Shown one piece after another: positions 1 through 10,578 of a DNA stretch of 64,000 nt. The first letter of the stretch is position 1. Each line of letters opens with the position of its first letter. The notes beneath the pieces were generated by a model. That model saw only the letters and a program-made list of their open reading frames with translations, made no database searches and was not told the origin of the DNA. This DNA is from Fagopyrum homotropicum. Lineage: Eukaryota; Streptophyta; Magnoliopsida; Caryophyllales; Polygonaceae. The stretch is from the NCBI GenBank assembly GCA_033239125.1, contig BSWB01000006.1, forward strand, positions 30,868,001-30,932,000, given 5' to 3'. The translations under genes and the position numbers were made by a program.

Positions 1-66
1 CATGATACAATTTCGCAGTCTTCTCAACCCTGGTTGATCATCCAAACACCAAGTTATTCTTAAGCA

Positions 67-300
67 GTATGAAACTAAGTTGTTGGTGTTGTTTTTGTAC
101 AAGCTGTTTTTTATGCAGTTTGAAACTAAGTAGTTGGTGCTATTTTTGTACAAGCTGTTTTTTATGCAGTTTGAATTAAATTGTAGGTGTTATTTTTGTT
201 GAAGTTGTTTATGTAGTAGGATGATGAAGTTTGTTAAATTCTGTTGCTTTTTATGTAGTTTGAAACTAAACTATTGGTGCTAGTTTGAAAGTAAATTGTT
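67..300. repeat. Degenerate ~50-bp tandem repeat
   Basis: Three to four imperfect copies of a unit of about 50 bp start with AGTWTGAAACTAAG-like sequence near 67, 117, 168 and 257. Each continues into a GTTGGTGCTATTTTTGTACA-like stretch. The third copy carries an insertion, so spacing is irregular. No coding potential is visible. The repeat may be part of a larger AT-rich repeat, but no ends were found. Confidence 0.6.
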
Positions 301-1180
301 ACTTGATTCAGTTTGTTAAATTCTTCTTAGTGCAAATGTTAAAATCATCCAAATTAAGCAAATAAATCAGGAAAAAATAAAATTAGCGTGTTTGACTGTT
401 AGTTGATTTAGTTTGTTAAATTCTTCCTTTATATTATCCAACAACAAGAGTTTTATTTGAATTTTTTGAAGTTTATGAAACTGTCATGTTTGTTTAACTT
501 ACAAGTTTGGTTCTTTGTAGCTTCAGTTGGATGTTACTGAACAAAATGATCTTAATCCTACTCTCTTTTTCTTATTTGCCTATTATTTGTTCTTGATCTT
601 TGAGACTTCAAGGTTGAATTGTCTTGATACGGTTATCATTTGTTACTATTCAATTATATTTCTTTCACTTTAAGGTGTTTAAAACTGCTCCATGCTGAAT
701 TAGAACATACACGTTAAGTTGCAAAATGAGTATTTTGCTAGAATGGCTTGAAAATGAATATTTTACTTCATTGTCATCTCTGAATTGAATATTGTTATCA
801 ATCAAAATGCTTGAATGGATTGAAAATGAATATTTTGCTAGTGGGGGATGTCAGATGTGAGGTTCAATCATAAAATAATTTGGTGCTTGAAAGGTGACTT
901 TGAATTTATTGACAGCACATTTCATCTAATCCAACACAAATTGATCCAAAGAGAGATATAATAAACTCAGCAAAGTCAAGTTCAAATTACAACACAATAG
1001 CCTTAAAAGGTATTTTGTAAACATCAAAGGCTAATTAATATAGATCATATATGTATGATGATTCTTTGATTAGTTTGGGTTTGTAATCGTACCTTGTATG
1101 GTGTATTCTTGCAAGATTCTGCTTGGAAGTGTTACCAACTTGTTGTAGCCAATGCATCCTGTCGAGTTACCGTTGTCAAA
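301..1180. other. AT-rich spacer, no gene seen
   Basis: No open frame, RNA gene or transposon terminus was recognised. Short phrases such as TTGAAAATGAATATTTTGCT recur near 745 and 820, which suggests old local duplication. The right part, from about 1110, may be further decayed sequence of the adjacent LRR remnant. Confidence 0.4.
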
Positions 1181-1203
1181 GCTCATTGGTAATTTCCACT
1201 CTC

Positions 1204-2099
1204 AGTAGACTTAATGGATATCAAGACATGACCTTCCCACCTTGGGTGAGCAAAGATGACTTTCATCTGTTCTGCCGAATCTAGTAGAAATGAATCTTTA
1301 GGATTGCGGGAATATTCGACATTTGGCACCTCTCAGTAGACTTCCGTGCTTGGGATCTTTAGTCCTTGGGGATTTAACGAGTTTGGAATACATAGAAGAA
1401 TATAATATTGTATCAACTGCATCGTTTTGTCCTCGTTTGGAGAAACTTAACCTATATAACCTTCCAGAATTAAAGAGTTGGTGCAGAGGACTAGACAATA
1501 GTGGTGATGAACAGCCTGTGAGGTTGCCCTCATTTCCTCATCTGAATTGGTTGTGGATTGCATTATGCTCGAACTTGAGAGTGTCACCCTTGGTCCTTTC
1601 ATTTGTCAAAGTGTTTGATTCATTACAAACATCATCCGTGAGTTTGTTTGATGAAATTTGTAGAGACAATGGGTCGTTTTTGTTATATGTTGAGCAGGAG
1701 ATTGCCAAGCATTATTTAATTTATAATATTTCAAGATTCCATCCTACAGAAAGTAGTTGGATCCATATGGACAAGGATTTTAGAGAAATGTATGATCGTT
1801 TGACCAATCTTATTATCAATAATTGCTCAGGGTTGAAGACTCTCCCGAGAGGACTACAAGATCTTATTGCTCTTTGAGAGTTGGTGATTGAAGAATGTTG
1901 TGGTTTTACATGGGAGGACGACGACAATCAAACCCTTGATCATCAACAAACATGCAGTGATGGTGCAATGTCGAGAAAACCACTTGAATCCCTTCAACTT
2001 TTGTCTTTGCGGGGCCTTCCAATGATGGTGAGATTGCCAAAGTGGATTCAATTGGTCACATTAGGAGTATGTGATGTACTGTTAGATTTTCAACATTAA
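1204..2099 (+). pseudogene. NLR (NBS-LRR) resistance gene remnant, LRR part only
   Basis: The + strand encodes degenerate leucine-rich repeats of the plant NLR immune receptor type. Recognisable segments include YQDMTFPPWVS near 1217, RLPCLGSLVLGDLTSLEYIEE near 1340, LEKLNLYNLPELKSW near 1437 and LTNLIINNCSGLKTLPRGL near 1800. Similar strings occur in LRRs of CC-type resistance proteins, where they form the ligand- or partner-sensing solenoid. No P-loop or other NB-ARC motif is present, so this is a 3' fragment. The frame is broken by stops near 1284 and a frameshift near 1300 (NLVEMNL before it, DCGNIRHLAPL after it). A TGA at 1876-1878 sits where ALRELVIEEC would be expected, consistent with CGA to TGA. 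The frame then continues to 2097. I judge it non-functional. The LRR family call is strong, but the exact subfamily is not determined. Confidence 0.8.
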
Positions 2100-3700
2100 A
2101 TGAGAAATGTCAGATAGAATAATACACATTATGAGTTTGGTTGATGTCCATAGCATAAATCTGCAGAATTTTTTATATAGATTTTTGGCAAAGTCAGGTT
2201 AACAAAGTATGAAATTTGTCACAAATTTGACAACATACTTCATCTAATCCAACACAAACTTGACAGCACACAAGCATTCTTCCAAGGAACATAATTTTGC
2301 TAGCCAAGTCAAATATTTAACCACATGCTACAATATCTCACCCATACCCAATGAGCTGTCAATTAGATTCAAAGTCAGGTTAACATCAGCAAAAAAAAAC
2401 ATAACAGTCTTTTAACAAATCAAGAAAAAAAAATCAAACTTTTAACAACCTTTACTTCAAATAGTTGTAGAACTAGTACTTTTAACAACCTTTATTTCAA
2501 GTAGTACTTGAACTAGTATACACTCATGCCCACAACTATCATATTAATTTCAGTCTTTAACAAATAAAATCAGATAGGCAAAAAAACATTAGTCTTTTAA
2601 CAACCTTAACTTCAAGTAGTACTTGAAGTGTCCTCAGATAAGGAAAAAAAAATTCAGCATACATAGATGTTAATAAAACAACCTTTACTTTCATTAGAAC
2701 ATTTTAAATGCTCAAGTTTACATGATACAATCTAGTACCAACATTACATTCCGCTAATCAAAAGAGAAACTAGTAAAACAAATACATGAAACTTTAGAAC
2801 ATCAAATTTTTAATAACACTATGATTACTAGCACTAACAGTACACCAATAATAATCTTCAAAAATATATTTTCTGGTTTTATCATCTTCAAATCCGTCGG
2901 ATTGCTCATGACAACTTGTTCTAAGGATCACGGGTCATTTGCAATACTAACTCTTCGGCATTCATCCATTTGAAATAGCCACAACTTTGTCCTTCCTACA
3001 TACATTCAAACACCTAGAAAACATTTGAGCAATATCAAATGCCACAACGTATGAACAATATTCACTTACTATTACATCAGATTCAAAATGCAACGATCTA
3101 AATACAAATTAACTATAAGTGTATACCTTCCACAATGAACAACCAAAGAAACGTTTTCTGCAATGAGGAGGACGCTTGCAAGTTTTTATTGTTGTAGGGA
3201 TACCATGATAACACTTCAAATATGAGGATTTATTATTGTAGGGATACCAAGAACTGGAAGACCCTGATTTCAAAAGATTCACTATAAGTGAATACCTTCC
3301 ACAACGTATGAACAATATTCATCCATTTTATATGCTGATTGGGCTTTTTTTGAAGTATACAGGTTTTGATTGGGCTTTGCTTGGATAAAAGCATTGTTTT
3401 ATTTTTTATTTTTTTAAATAAATCCACATCAGATTCACTTAATCCTACTTCATGTGATGACTTGTACAAATTGACCGCCACGTCTTCACCGGAATCGAAA
3501 TTCTCGCCGGAAAAACAACCCTTATTATTTTTGGTAAATATATCGATAGTTTGTATCATTGTCAGTAATTTTCAAAGTGGGTGTTATTTTGGTTGAAAGT
3601 TGATAGTTGGTATTATTTTAGGTTATTTTTCCAAAAAATAATATGCTTGTATTTGTTTTTTTTAACCACCACGTGATGATTTTTCACGTGTTTTTTTTTT
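2100..3700. other. AT-rich spacer with short repeated phrases
   Basis: No gene was recognised. The phrase CTTTTAACAACCTTTAYTTC recurs near 2438, 2478 and 2595, and AGTAGTACTTGAACTAGTA-like strings follow it. Around 3060-3330 the phrases ACTATAAGTGTATACCTTCC and TTGTAGGGATACCA each occur twice. A minus-strand frame of 108 codons (3233-3559) has no recognisable domain, and I do not treat it as a gene. Confidence 0.35.
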
Positions 3701-3707
3701 TTGTGAA

Positions 3708-3963
3708 TGCTAGCGGAAACATGCAAGCATGTCCACCATTTTATTTGAGAAAGTTGAATAGAATTACAAGAGTACAATATGTGGAGATGTACATCCATTG
3801 TTCAAATGGACTCCCAATCCTTCAATCAGAATTACAAGAGTGCTAGCGGAAACATGCAAGCTTGTCCACCATTTTATTTGAGAAAGTTGAATAGAATTAC
3901 AAGAGTACAATATGTGGAGATGTACATCCATTGTTCAAATGGACTCCCAATCCTTCAATCAGA
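3708..3963. repeat. 133-bp tandem duplication, nearly identical
   Basis: The segment beginning TGCTAGCGGAAACATGCAAG at 3708 is repeated head to tail from 3841, a period of 133 bp. The second copy runs to about 3963. Over the shared part I see one difference, CATG versus CTTG shortly after the start. Such high identity in otherwise decayed sequence indicates a recent local duplication. The + strand of each copy reads openly (CPPFYLRKLNRITRVQYVEM), but no domain is recognised. Confidence 0.85.
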
Positions 3964-4035
3964 TCTTTTATGGTAAAAAAAACCCGATAGGTAACCCAAA
4001 AGCAAAATTACAAATAAAATTCATAATGAAGTTCG

Positions 4036-4588
4036 CTTCAAGGAGACGTGGCTTACCCAATTCATGGAGGCAATAGTTCGAGCTTGGACCGACCCTTATC
4101 TACATTTGGGCACGTGGATAACAAATCCGTAAGACTTGTTTATTTATTTCAAGTATCCTTGTTTTATAATAATATATCCTATTGATTTATGGTTGGTATT
4201 TTTTAGGGTTGAGTCGGCGCACCATCTTTTGAAAAAGACCTTGGGTTCGGTTGTTGGTGTATTTCACTATTTGGTTGATAACATAGACTTGATGGTGAAT
4301 GATCAAATTTCTAAGATACAAGCTTCATTTGAGAGTTCACGAGAGAGGATCTTGTTTTCTAATTCGGATACCTATTGTTGACAAGTTTCGAGATAAAGTT
4401 AGCAACGAGTGTTTTGAGTTATTGTTGGAGATTTATGAGAAGATGGAAAAGATGAAGGACAATAACACTTGTCAGGATTTCTATTGGAGAGATTCTTGTA
4501 GACTAGTGTGTGCTCATGAGTTCTATCTAGCTATGCAAGCACGTGTTCTATTTGTTAGAGATTTGGCGTCAAGTTTCTCTATGTTTTG
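4036..4588 (+). pseudogene. MULE/FAR1-like transposase remnant
   Basis: The + strand carries the C-terminal part of a Mutator-like transposase of the plant MULE/FAR1 type. It starts with FMEAIVRAWTDPYLHLGTW near 4062. An apparent 78-nt GT-AG intron (4129-4206) follows, and splicing it joins TNP to VESAHHLLKKTLGS in frame. This resembles the conserved TNRVESAH segment of the family. Next comes IDLMVNDQISKIQASFESSRE. A frameshift near 4360 moves the reading to KFRDKVSNECFELLLEIYEK. The SCRLVCAHEF segment corresponds to the SWIM zinc-finger region (family pattern LPCAHE). The upstream catalytic domain and terminal inverted repeats were not found. This is a dead fragment, and family assignment rests on these motifs only. 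Confidence 0.7.
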
Positions 4589-4937
4589 AGTTAGTTGTCA
4601 AGACCAAGTGCTTGTCAATGCTCAAATGTTTGTCATGATGGCTAGGGTTGCAAGAGGCAAGACCAAGTGACCGACGCGATAAAGCGTCGAGACAATTGGA
4701 AATGAAATAGAATTGGAAGGAAGTAAATGTAGAGACCGTTGACTAGGCCTAGTCAAGCGTGGCTTGACTCGGGCTTACTCTGACAAACCTCAACGCAACT
4801 TGTGTGAGCTCGTCTATGCCAAACGTATTGACTTAGTCTAGGCAAAGCCTGGAAATGACAATGTAGGTGCTCAGTGTAGTTGGACTTGGTAAATCATCGC
4901 AAGACGTACCTCACCCTAGACTTGGGTCACAAACCTA

Positions 4938-4993
4938 AACCGCCGATTTAGGTTTAGCCCAAGGCCAAACCTAAACCAAAATCGGCGGTTTGA
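4938..4993. repeat. Imperfect hairpin (AACCGCCGAT arms)
   Basis: AACCGCCGATTTAGGTTTAG is followed after a short loop by its imperfect reverse complement ending AATCGGCGGTT. It lies just inside the left end of the hAT element and could be a subterminal structure or a transposase-binding region. Function is inferred only. Confidence 0.5.
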
Positions 4994-5375
4994 TAGTTTA
5001 GCACTAGTTTAATAAAAAACAAGATTTGGACATTTCGACCTAGATTGCTCTCGACTTTGAAATTCTCGGTGAAGTATTGGTAATCTCACCAAGATTTCCA
5101 ATATCTCACGAGTGTTAGTAATTTAATTAAAAAGAAGAAGAAAATAGCTTGAAGTGGTTTCTCGGTTGCCGACGTACCCTCTCGGGGTTAAGAGGAATCG
5201 AAATTCACGTAGTTGTTTTACCTTTGCTTACCTTTTGTTGGACTTCCGAGTTGTTTAGTTACCCCGCTTACCTTCATGCATTGGACTCAAAAGTTGTGTC
5301 TGGATAATCGGAGTTGAAATCCGATATTGAGTCATAAACCGGGGCATTTTCTTGTTTTTGCTTCTCCACCCTTAT

Positions 5376-7242
5376 CTAATCTCGAATGCATACTTGTGCC
5401 TCCAATTTTTCAAGCTTCAATTGGCTTTTCTTGTATATGAACATGAGTTGCTGCACAATTTTGATCAAGGTTGGATACTTTGGGGTTAACTTCTTCCACC
5501 AATCCCAAATTTCAAAAGATTCACTATCAAAAATAAAACACGTTAGATAATCTTGAAATTCCGCACTTGCGGATGAATGTCGTGGTGTTTTTGTTTTTTT
5601 AGCTAAAATTTGTTTTGCATTTGAAAGAATAGGAAAAGAAGATAGTGTACGTAGAAGTCGGTTCGGCGGTAGAAGAAGAGTTATCACTTGTCAAAGGAAA
5701 AAAGCAACTTTTCAATTTCAATGCGAACGGTAGTCATAATAGTAGAAGTGTTTGTAGAACCTAAACCCAAACATTTATAATAAACACCCAACAATTCAGT
5801 AACACCTTCAACTTTAAGTCTAGGATAAAAAACGACGGAAACAAGATAAACTAAGGGAGTATCAATGTAATATTTTAGTCATTTCAGTTTCATGTCATTA
5901 ATAGTACCTACAAGGTTTGGATAAGTAAAACCGTTTTGTAAAGTCTCGGCAACATTTACGGCTATTTCTAAAAAGCTACAAGAAGTGAGAGTGTAAGCAT
6001 AACTCATCGTATTAGTTGAATCACTAAGAACCTTTAAAACGTTACAAATATCAGGGCAAGTTTGCCACATAGTTTCATCATCTAAAATTGATCACGGAAT
6101 GTTTTGTGCGAAAAATGCTTGTAAAAGCTCTTTGTAATGAAGGGCTTGACTAAGTAATTTGTAAGTAGAGTTCCAACGAGTTCCAATATCTTTTAAAAAT
6201 GCAATTGGATGAACATTATTTTGTAAACATATTGTTCTCCGTTGTTTTCTCAAATCGGATGAGTGCCACATATGTTCAATAACGTTGGTGATGAGGGTTA
6301 GCATAGCCTATAAAATTTTAAGTCCATCTTGAACACATAAGTTTAAATATGACATGCACATCTTTGATGAAGAAAAGAAGTTCGCAAATATTGTCTCGCA
6401 TCCTCCACCAAATCATTTACGGTGGAGGTGTTAGCGGATGCATTATCAAAAGCATATGAAAAAACCTGACCTTATAAATTATATTCTTGTAAAACTATTT
6501 TTATCAAATTTGCAATGTTTGTGGCATTATGTCTTTCGTTGTAATGGAGAAATGCAATAACAAATTTATCAATAAAACGTAAAGTAATGTCCATGTAAAA
6601 ATATTTTTTGTGATAGTGTACTCCAAATAGAAACTTGATGCAAAAAAGATGACAAAATCGTAAGAATCTTTTGTTCGTAAGATTTAGAAATTAATTTGGA
6701 AACGGTTTTACGAAAAGTTGGTTTAAAAGAAGGTTGGAGATATTCAGTGTTATATTCTCGTACATCTTGATATTCCGCATAAGAAAATGGAAATTCATGA
6801 GAACATATTAGGTTGACTAATCCTCAACTTTATTCCCTATGATTATACATAAATAAAGGAGATTGAGAGGAAGAAGATGCAAACTCGTAGAACAATTGAG
6901 ATTGTCTCCGTGATATACCTAACTTTCCGGGATGGACTTTTTGCATGTGGGTTTGCAAAGTCCCGTAGCGTCCTTCGCTCTTCACTTGTACACCTTCGGA
7001 CAATCGTTGCACGAGACTTGACAATATTCGTTCACCACCTCACCCTTCTTGTAATGCTTTGTAAAAATGTCGGATGTAAGCATTTTTGGTGGAGGAAATT
7101 GTCGAAATGCCCCTTCACCTTTTGACATTTCGGGGATTTGGGTTTCACTTTCTTGGGTGCTAGGGAAGAAAGTAGAACCAGTGTTGTAACTCGGGTTTTC
7201 CATTACGGGATTATGAGGCGAATAACGAATTCGAGAAATCAA
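5376..7242 (-). pseudogene. hAT transposase (BED finger, RNase-H-like fold, dimerisation domain), broken
   Basis: Reading the minus strand, the N-terminal BED zinc finger begins near 7090 with FTKHYKKGEVV and CNDCPKVYK. After a frame change it continues as KSEGRYGTLQTHMQKVH, giving the C-x2-C and H-x4-H ligands. The RNase-H-like region includes IGTRWNSTYKLLSQALHYKE (about 6120-6190), and a continuation reading MWQTCPDICNVLKVLSDSTN lies near 6070. The C-terminal hAT dimerisation region near 5440-5590 reads EFQDYLTCFIFDS and WWKKLTPKYPTL. These pieces sit in at least four separate frames with stops between them. The protein would excise and reinsert the element in the nucleus, but no functional product is expected from this copy. 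It resembles plant Ac-like RICESLEEPER-type proteins at motif level. Confidence 0.75.
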
Positions 7243-7600
7243 GAATTGAGAATATGAGATTGAGACTTAGAGTTGAGAGTAGTAGTAGAGAAAGTTGAGA
7301 ATATTGGTGTGAGATAAAATATATGGAAGAGGGGTTGTGTATTTAAAAGAAATCAGTGATTTTTTGCAAGCATTCAAGTATAAAAAAATTAAAAAAAAAA
7401 CACATCCCCAACGGCCATATAGCCGTTGGGATGTTAGGCTCGCCTAATGCCTATATGAAATAGCCGTTGGCGAGCAACGGCTCTTTTTTCCGCCAAAGCG
7501 GCGTTTTAACCACAAGTTTGACAAAAAAAAAAGGTAAATTTTCGGTTTATGGTTAGACCAAACCGGCGAACCGGCTTTACTCAAACCGGACCCAACTCTA

Positions 7601-8890
7601 CCTTAACCAAGTTTTCCGGAACTTATGATAACTTCGCTTGAGCTTAGAGTAGCTCACTGTAGTTGGGCCTTGAGTGTTTGAGCTTGTCTTAGCTCGGATA
7701 AACTTAGGAAAAGCCTTGGAATGTCTCGGCACAACTTGCGTTAGTTCCCTGTTACTCGACAAAGCTGCCATAACTAATGCCTAATGCGATTACGGTTGTA
7801 ATTTTTGAACGACGAAACGAGTGATTTCTTAATATCGGTTCTCGAAGTCCAAGCTTCCAATGAGCTTAGAATGTCCAAGCTTAAATGTCTATTGAGTTAC
7901 AAGAAGCTAACTAATGAGTTACTTGGTGAGTTAAATTAGTTTGAGCTGAACTCGTGAGTATATGCAGACCTTGGAATTTCACCTAGCTATAATGAGTGAA
8001 GTAAAGCTCATTGGTGAAGAAAAATTCGGGCAAAAAACGATAGCTTCTTTTTGGGCCTCTTGATGGCCCAATTGAGTTAAGCTTGTGCCTTGTATAGGGC
8101 CACAAAGCAGTTAAGAAAACCATAACTTCTCTCAACCGCGTGTAACCACTCTCAATCAACTATAACCACTCTCAACCGCTTTGCTGGCGGTTATTCTCCC
8201 CCCAAAAACGTGCCCCTTTGTCTATAAAAGGGAGAGACATTTGCACTTGTTGTTCATCCCATTTCCATGTTATTGTGCTTATAGTTCCATTGTATTGACA
8301 TTGGATAGGATTAAAGGACGAGCCTTGAACTTGGAAGAACTTATAAGTTATCTTGTATTGACAAGACAATAGGTAACTTCCCTTAATAGTCTTGTTTAAT
8401 TAAGATTCTTCTCAAAAGACTTTCGTCCAAACGTAAGGAAGTAAGTTCTATACTTGACTTCCTTTGTAACATCATTGTTTTATCCCACTAAGATGTTCGT
8501 GGTAACCCTATACGGGACGAATATACTTAGTGATTCAATTGATAATTCAAGTCAAGTTGAAACATTAAATGTACCTCTCCATATGTTATCTAGTTGTTGC
8601 AATTGAACTTGTTTAAATATGAGGGCAAACGTCTACTTCTTTCAGATATTACTTTCCCTTTGTTAAATAATCTTTTTGAGTAGGATTACATTAATCTTAT
8701 GTTTATTAAGGCTACATCTACTCATTGATCGAGACTACGGGTCATTGCATAGATAATAATCTCGTCACGTAAATAGTCAAGACTTTGTCTACTCACCATC
8801 GTGAGATTATGAGCTATAAGTAATTGAATCGTTATATGTCTTATTATTTTATTCTCTTGCATGTTAATTCACACCGAAACTCCAATAATC
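7601..8890. other. Unclassified repeat-like region with a TATA box
   Basis: No gene was recognised. Phrases near 7650-7720 (CACTGTAGTTGGGCCTTGAG, GAGCTTGTCTTAGCTC) resemble 4800-4890 on the other side of the hAT element. The hAT element therefore probably inserted into a pre-existing repeat. The phrase AACCACTCTCAAYC recurs near 8145-8175. A good TATA box (TATAAAAG) lies at 8223 and could drive transcription of an old LTR-like sequence, but no LTR ends or primer site were found. Confidence 0.35.
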
Positions 8891-8891
8891 T

Positions 8892-8949
<58 letters not shown>
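8891..8949. repeat. (CT)n(AT)n microsatellite
   Basis: A compound simple repeat of about 24 bp of CT followed by about 36 bp of AT. It directly precedes the left inverted terminus at 8964. The same kind of AT tract flanks the right terminus near 30530. Confidence 0.95.
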
Positions 8950-8957
<8 letters not shown>

Positions 8958-9500
8958 TAGAGTTTGGCTCCCATGTAAACAACTCTTATAGTGTTCAATG
9001 AGAACGAATAGTAGCCCTTGATCTGATTAATCCAAAGGCTGAAATTTTACCTAAATATTCTATAAAAAATACAAACCACTCTCTTGATTGGAATGTGTAA
9101 TACACTCTCCAAATTAAGGCAATTTCGATATTTTTTAATAATTATAAATGAAATCTTCTTCCACTAGGCAGTTACAATTTACAGAATCTTCCAATTAATT
9201 AATAAGGGTAGTAAAGAATATCAAGATAATCGTTCGAACGCAATATCATCCATTTTGCTGCTACGTTTTGCTGAAACTACAAGGTCTTCATTGTCGCTTG
9301 AAACCTAACCATATCTTCGCCGGAATAATTAACAGTAAGTGATTCGTTTTCAGTATACAATCTACCCGTCATCAACCACTTGGTTTTTGTTCTTCAAACT
9401 GCTTTAGTCATTTTAAAGTCTTACGTTTTTTATCATTATATCTCCAAATTTTTCGGTTGATTTGTGTAGGGCATTCTGGCAAGCAACATTTTCGAAATCG

Positions 9501-9840
9501 ATGGAAGAAGGTAAGTGAATGTGATATGCCGTACACAATTAAATTAATATATTAACAGATATTTGGTTTCATATTAACGAATATATTTAACTATACCACC
9601 GAATACGATTTTCAGAATGGTTACGAAACAGATTCGGCAACGGTGATGGCTTACCCAATCATCAAACACTAAACATACCCGTAATCATTATTTATATTTC
9701 AATTCTCAGATTATAAATATGTAGTGAATTTTTTTACAGATTCCGCAAGTGAAAGAGATTGGGATGTTGATGGATTCGGCATTGATGCTAACATGGAGAG
9801 TATGGATGAATTTTATGAAGCAGCGGGATATATTATTTGA
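9501..9840 (+). CDS. Short three-exon hypothetical frame (45 codons), possibly truncated
   Basis: A model with exons 9501-9510, 9616-9642 and 9740-9840 has GT-AG introns and stays in frame from ATG to TGA, encoding 45 residues. The donor after the first exon is GTAAGT, and both acceptors follow pyrimidine-rich tracts. The product begins MEEEWLRNRF and ends ESMDEFYEAAGYII. The terminal segment is faintly like the start of a FAR1/MULE domain (DEFYE pattern), but that is weak. The Helitron inserted 48 bp downstream of the stop, so the frame may be a truncated gene start or a captured fragment of the outer element. It may equally be chance splicing. Expression evidence would decide. Confidence 0.3.
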
Positions 9841-9891
9841 AATATTAGTTCTAGTAATGTACAATTTTCTTCAACTATATACGTTAACTAG

Positions 9892-10573
9892 TGCATTGCC
9901 CGGTCCTGCACGGGATTTTTAGTTTGCCTTCACTGAAAAATTGTAATTTTCTCTTTAAACAATTATACTTTGGAGATGAATCCATGTATTATTTCTACAA
10001 AAAAGTAAATTAATCATTATTTAAAAAAATCAATACCACTATATAATTAATATTTTATATATATAATCTTATATTTTATTAGTTATAATGCTATTCATTT
10101 TAGATAAATTAATCATTATTAACAAAATGTATTAAAAGTAAATATAACAATTTCAATTTCCATACATGAACACTATTAAGTAATAAGATATAAGGCCCAA
10201 TAAAAAAGGCCCATAAACTAAAAGAGTTGGACAATTTTTATTCAGCTGAAATTTTAACCTCACGTGACCTAACATGATTTTTGTTTTAATGGATAAGGGT
10301 TTAGGGAATTAGGGTTCTCTAGAAATCGAAATGCCCAAATTTTTGATTGATTCCACACTCCTCCACAAGACTTCAAAGCTAAAAATAACTCGAAGCCGAC
10401 GCTACGGCGACAAAATCGGCGGCCATCATCTGCAAGACAACATCTCCACTGCGAATTTAATCATCTGGTACGATAGGTTTGATATTCTTATCTCTTCCAT
10501 CTTTGTGTATCTGAGTAGGAACGGATGGCAATGAATCGAATTACATATTAGTTTTCATAATTTGCCATCTTGA
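9892..10573. other. 3' arm of the Helitron, no gene recognised
   Basis: AT-rich sequence with a GC-richer patch near 10370-10430. A + strand frame of 67 codons begins at 10331 (MPKFLIDSTLLHKTSKLK) and may be part of a captured gene, but no domain is recognised. The nested Tekay element inserted at 10574-10578. Confidence 0.35.
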
Positions 10574-10578
10574 ATGGG

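Larger units (their letters stand above)
4917..7600 (-). mobile_element. hAT DNA transposon, degenerate
   Basis: The element is delimited by TAGACTTGGGTC at the left end and, on the opposite strand, TAGAGTTGGGTC at the right end (11 of 12 match). The flanking octamers CCTCACCC and CCTTAACC match at 6 of 8 positions, consistent with a decayed 8-bp hAT target duplication. A broken transposase lies between them on the minus strand. Its BED finger and RNase-H-like pieces are in the correct order for a hAT element. At 2.7 kb it is within the range of autonomous hAT elements, but many stops and shifts make it inactive. Confidence in the exact ends is lower than in the family call. Confidence 0.65.

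Noticed and set aside
3233..3559. 108-codon minus-strand frame NNKGCFSGENFDSGEDV
   Set aside because: There is no recognisable domain, and it overlaps locally repeated spacer sequence. It could be a decayed gene start, but this cannot be supported.
7601..8890. TATA box at 8223 as sign of an endogenous pararetrovirus or LTR
   Set aside because: No LTR ends, primer site, reverse transcriptase or movement-protein motifs were found. A TATA box alone is weak evidence.
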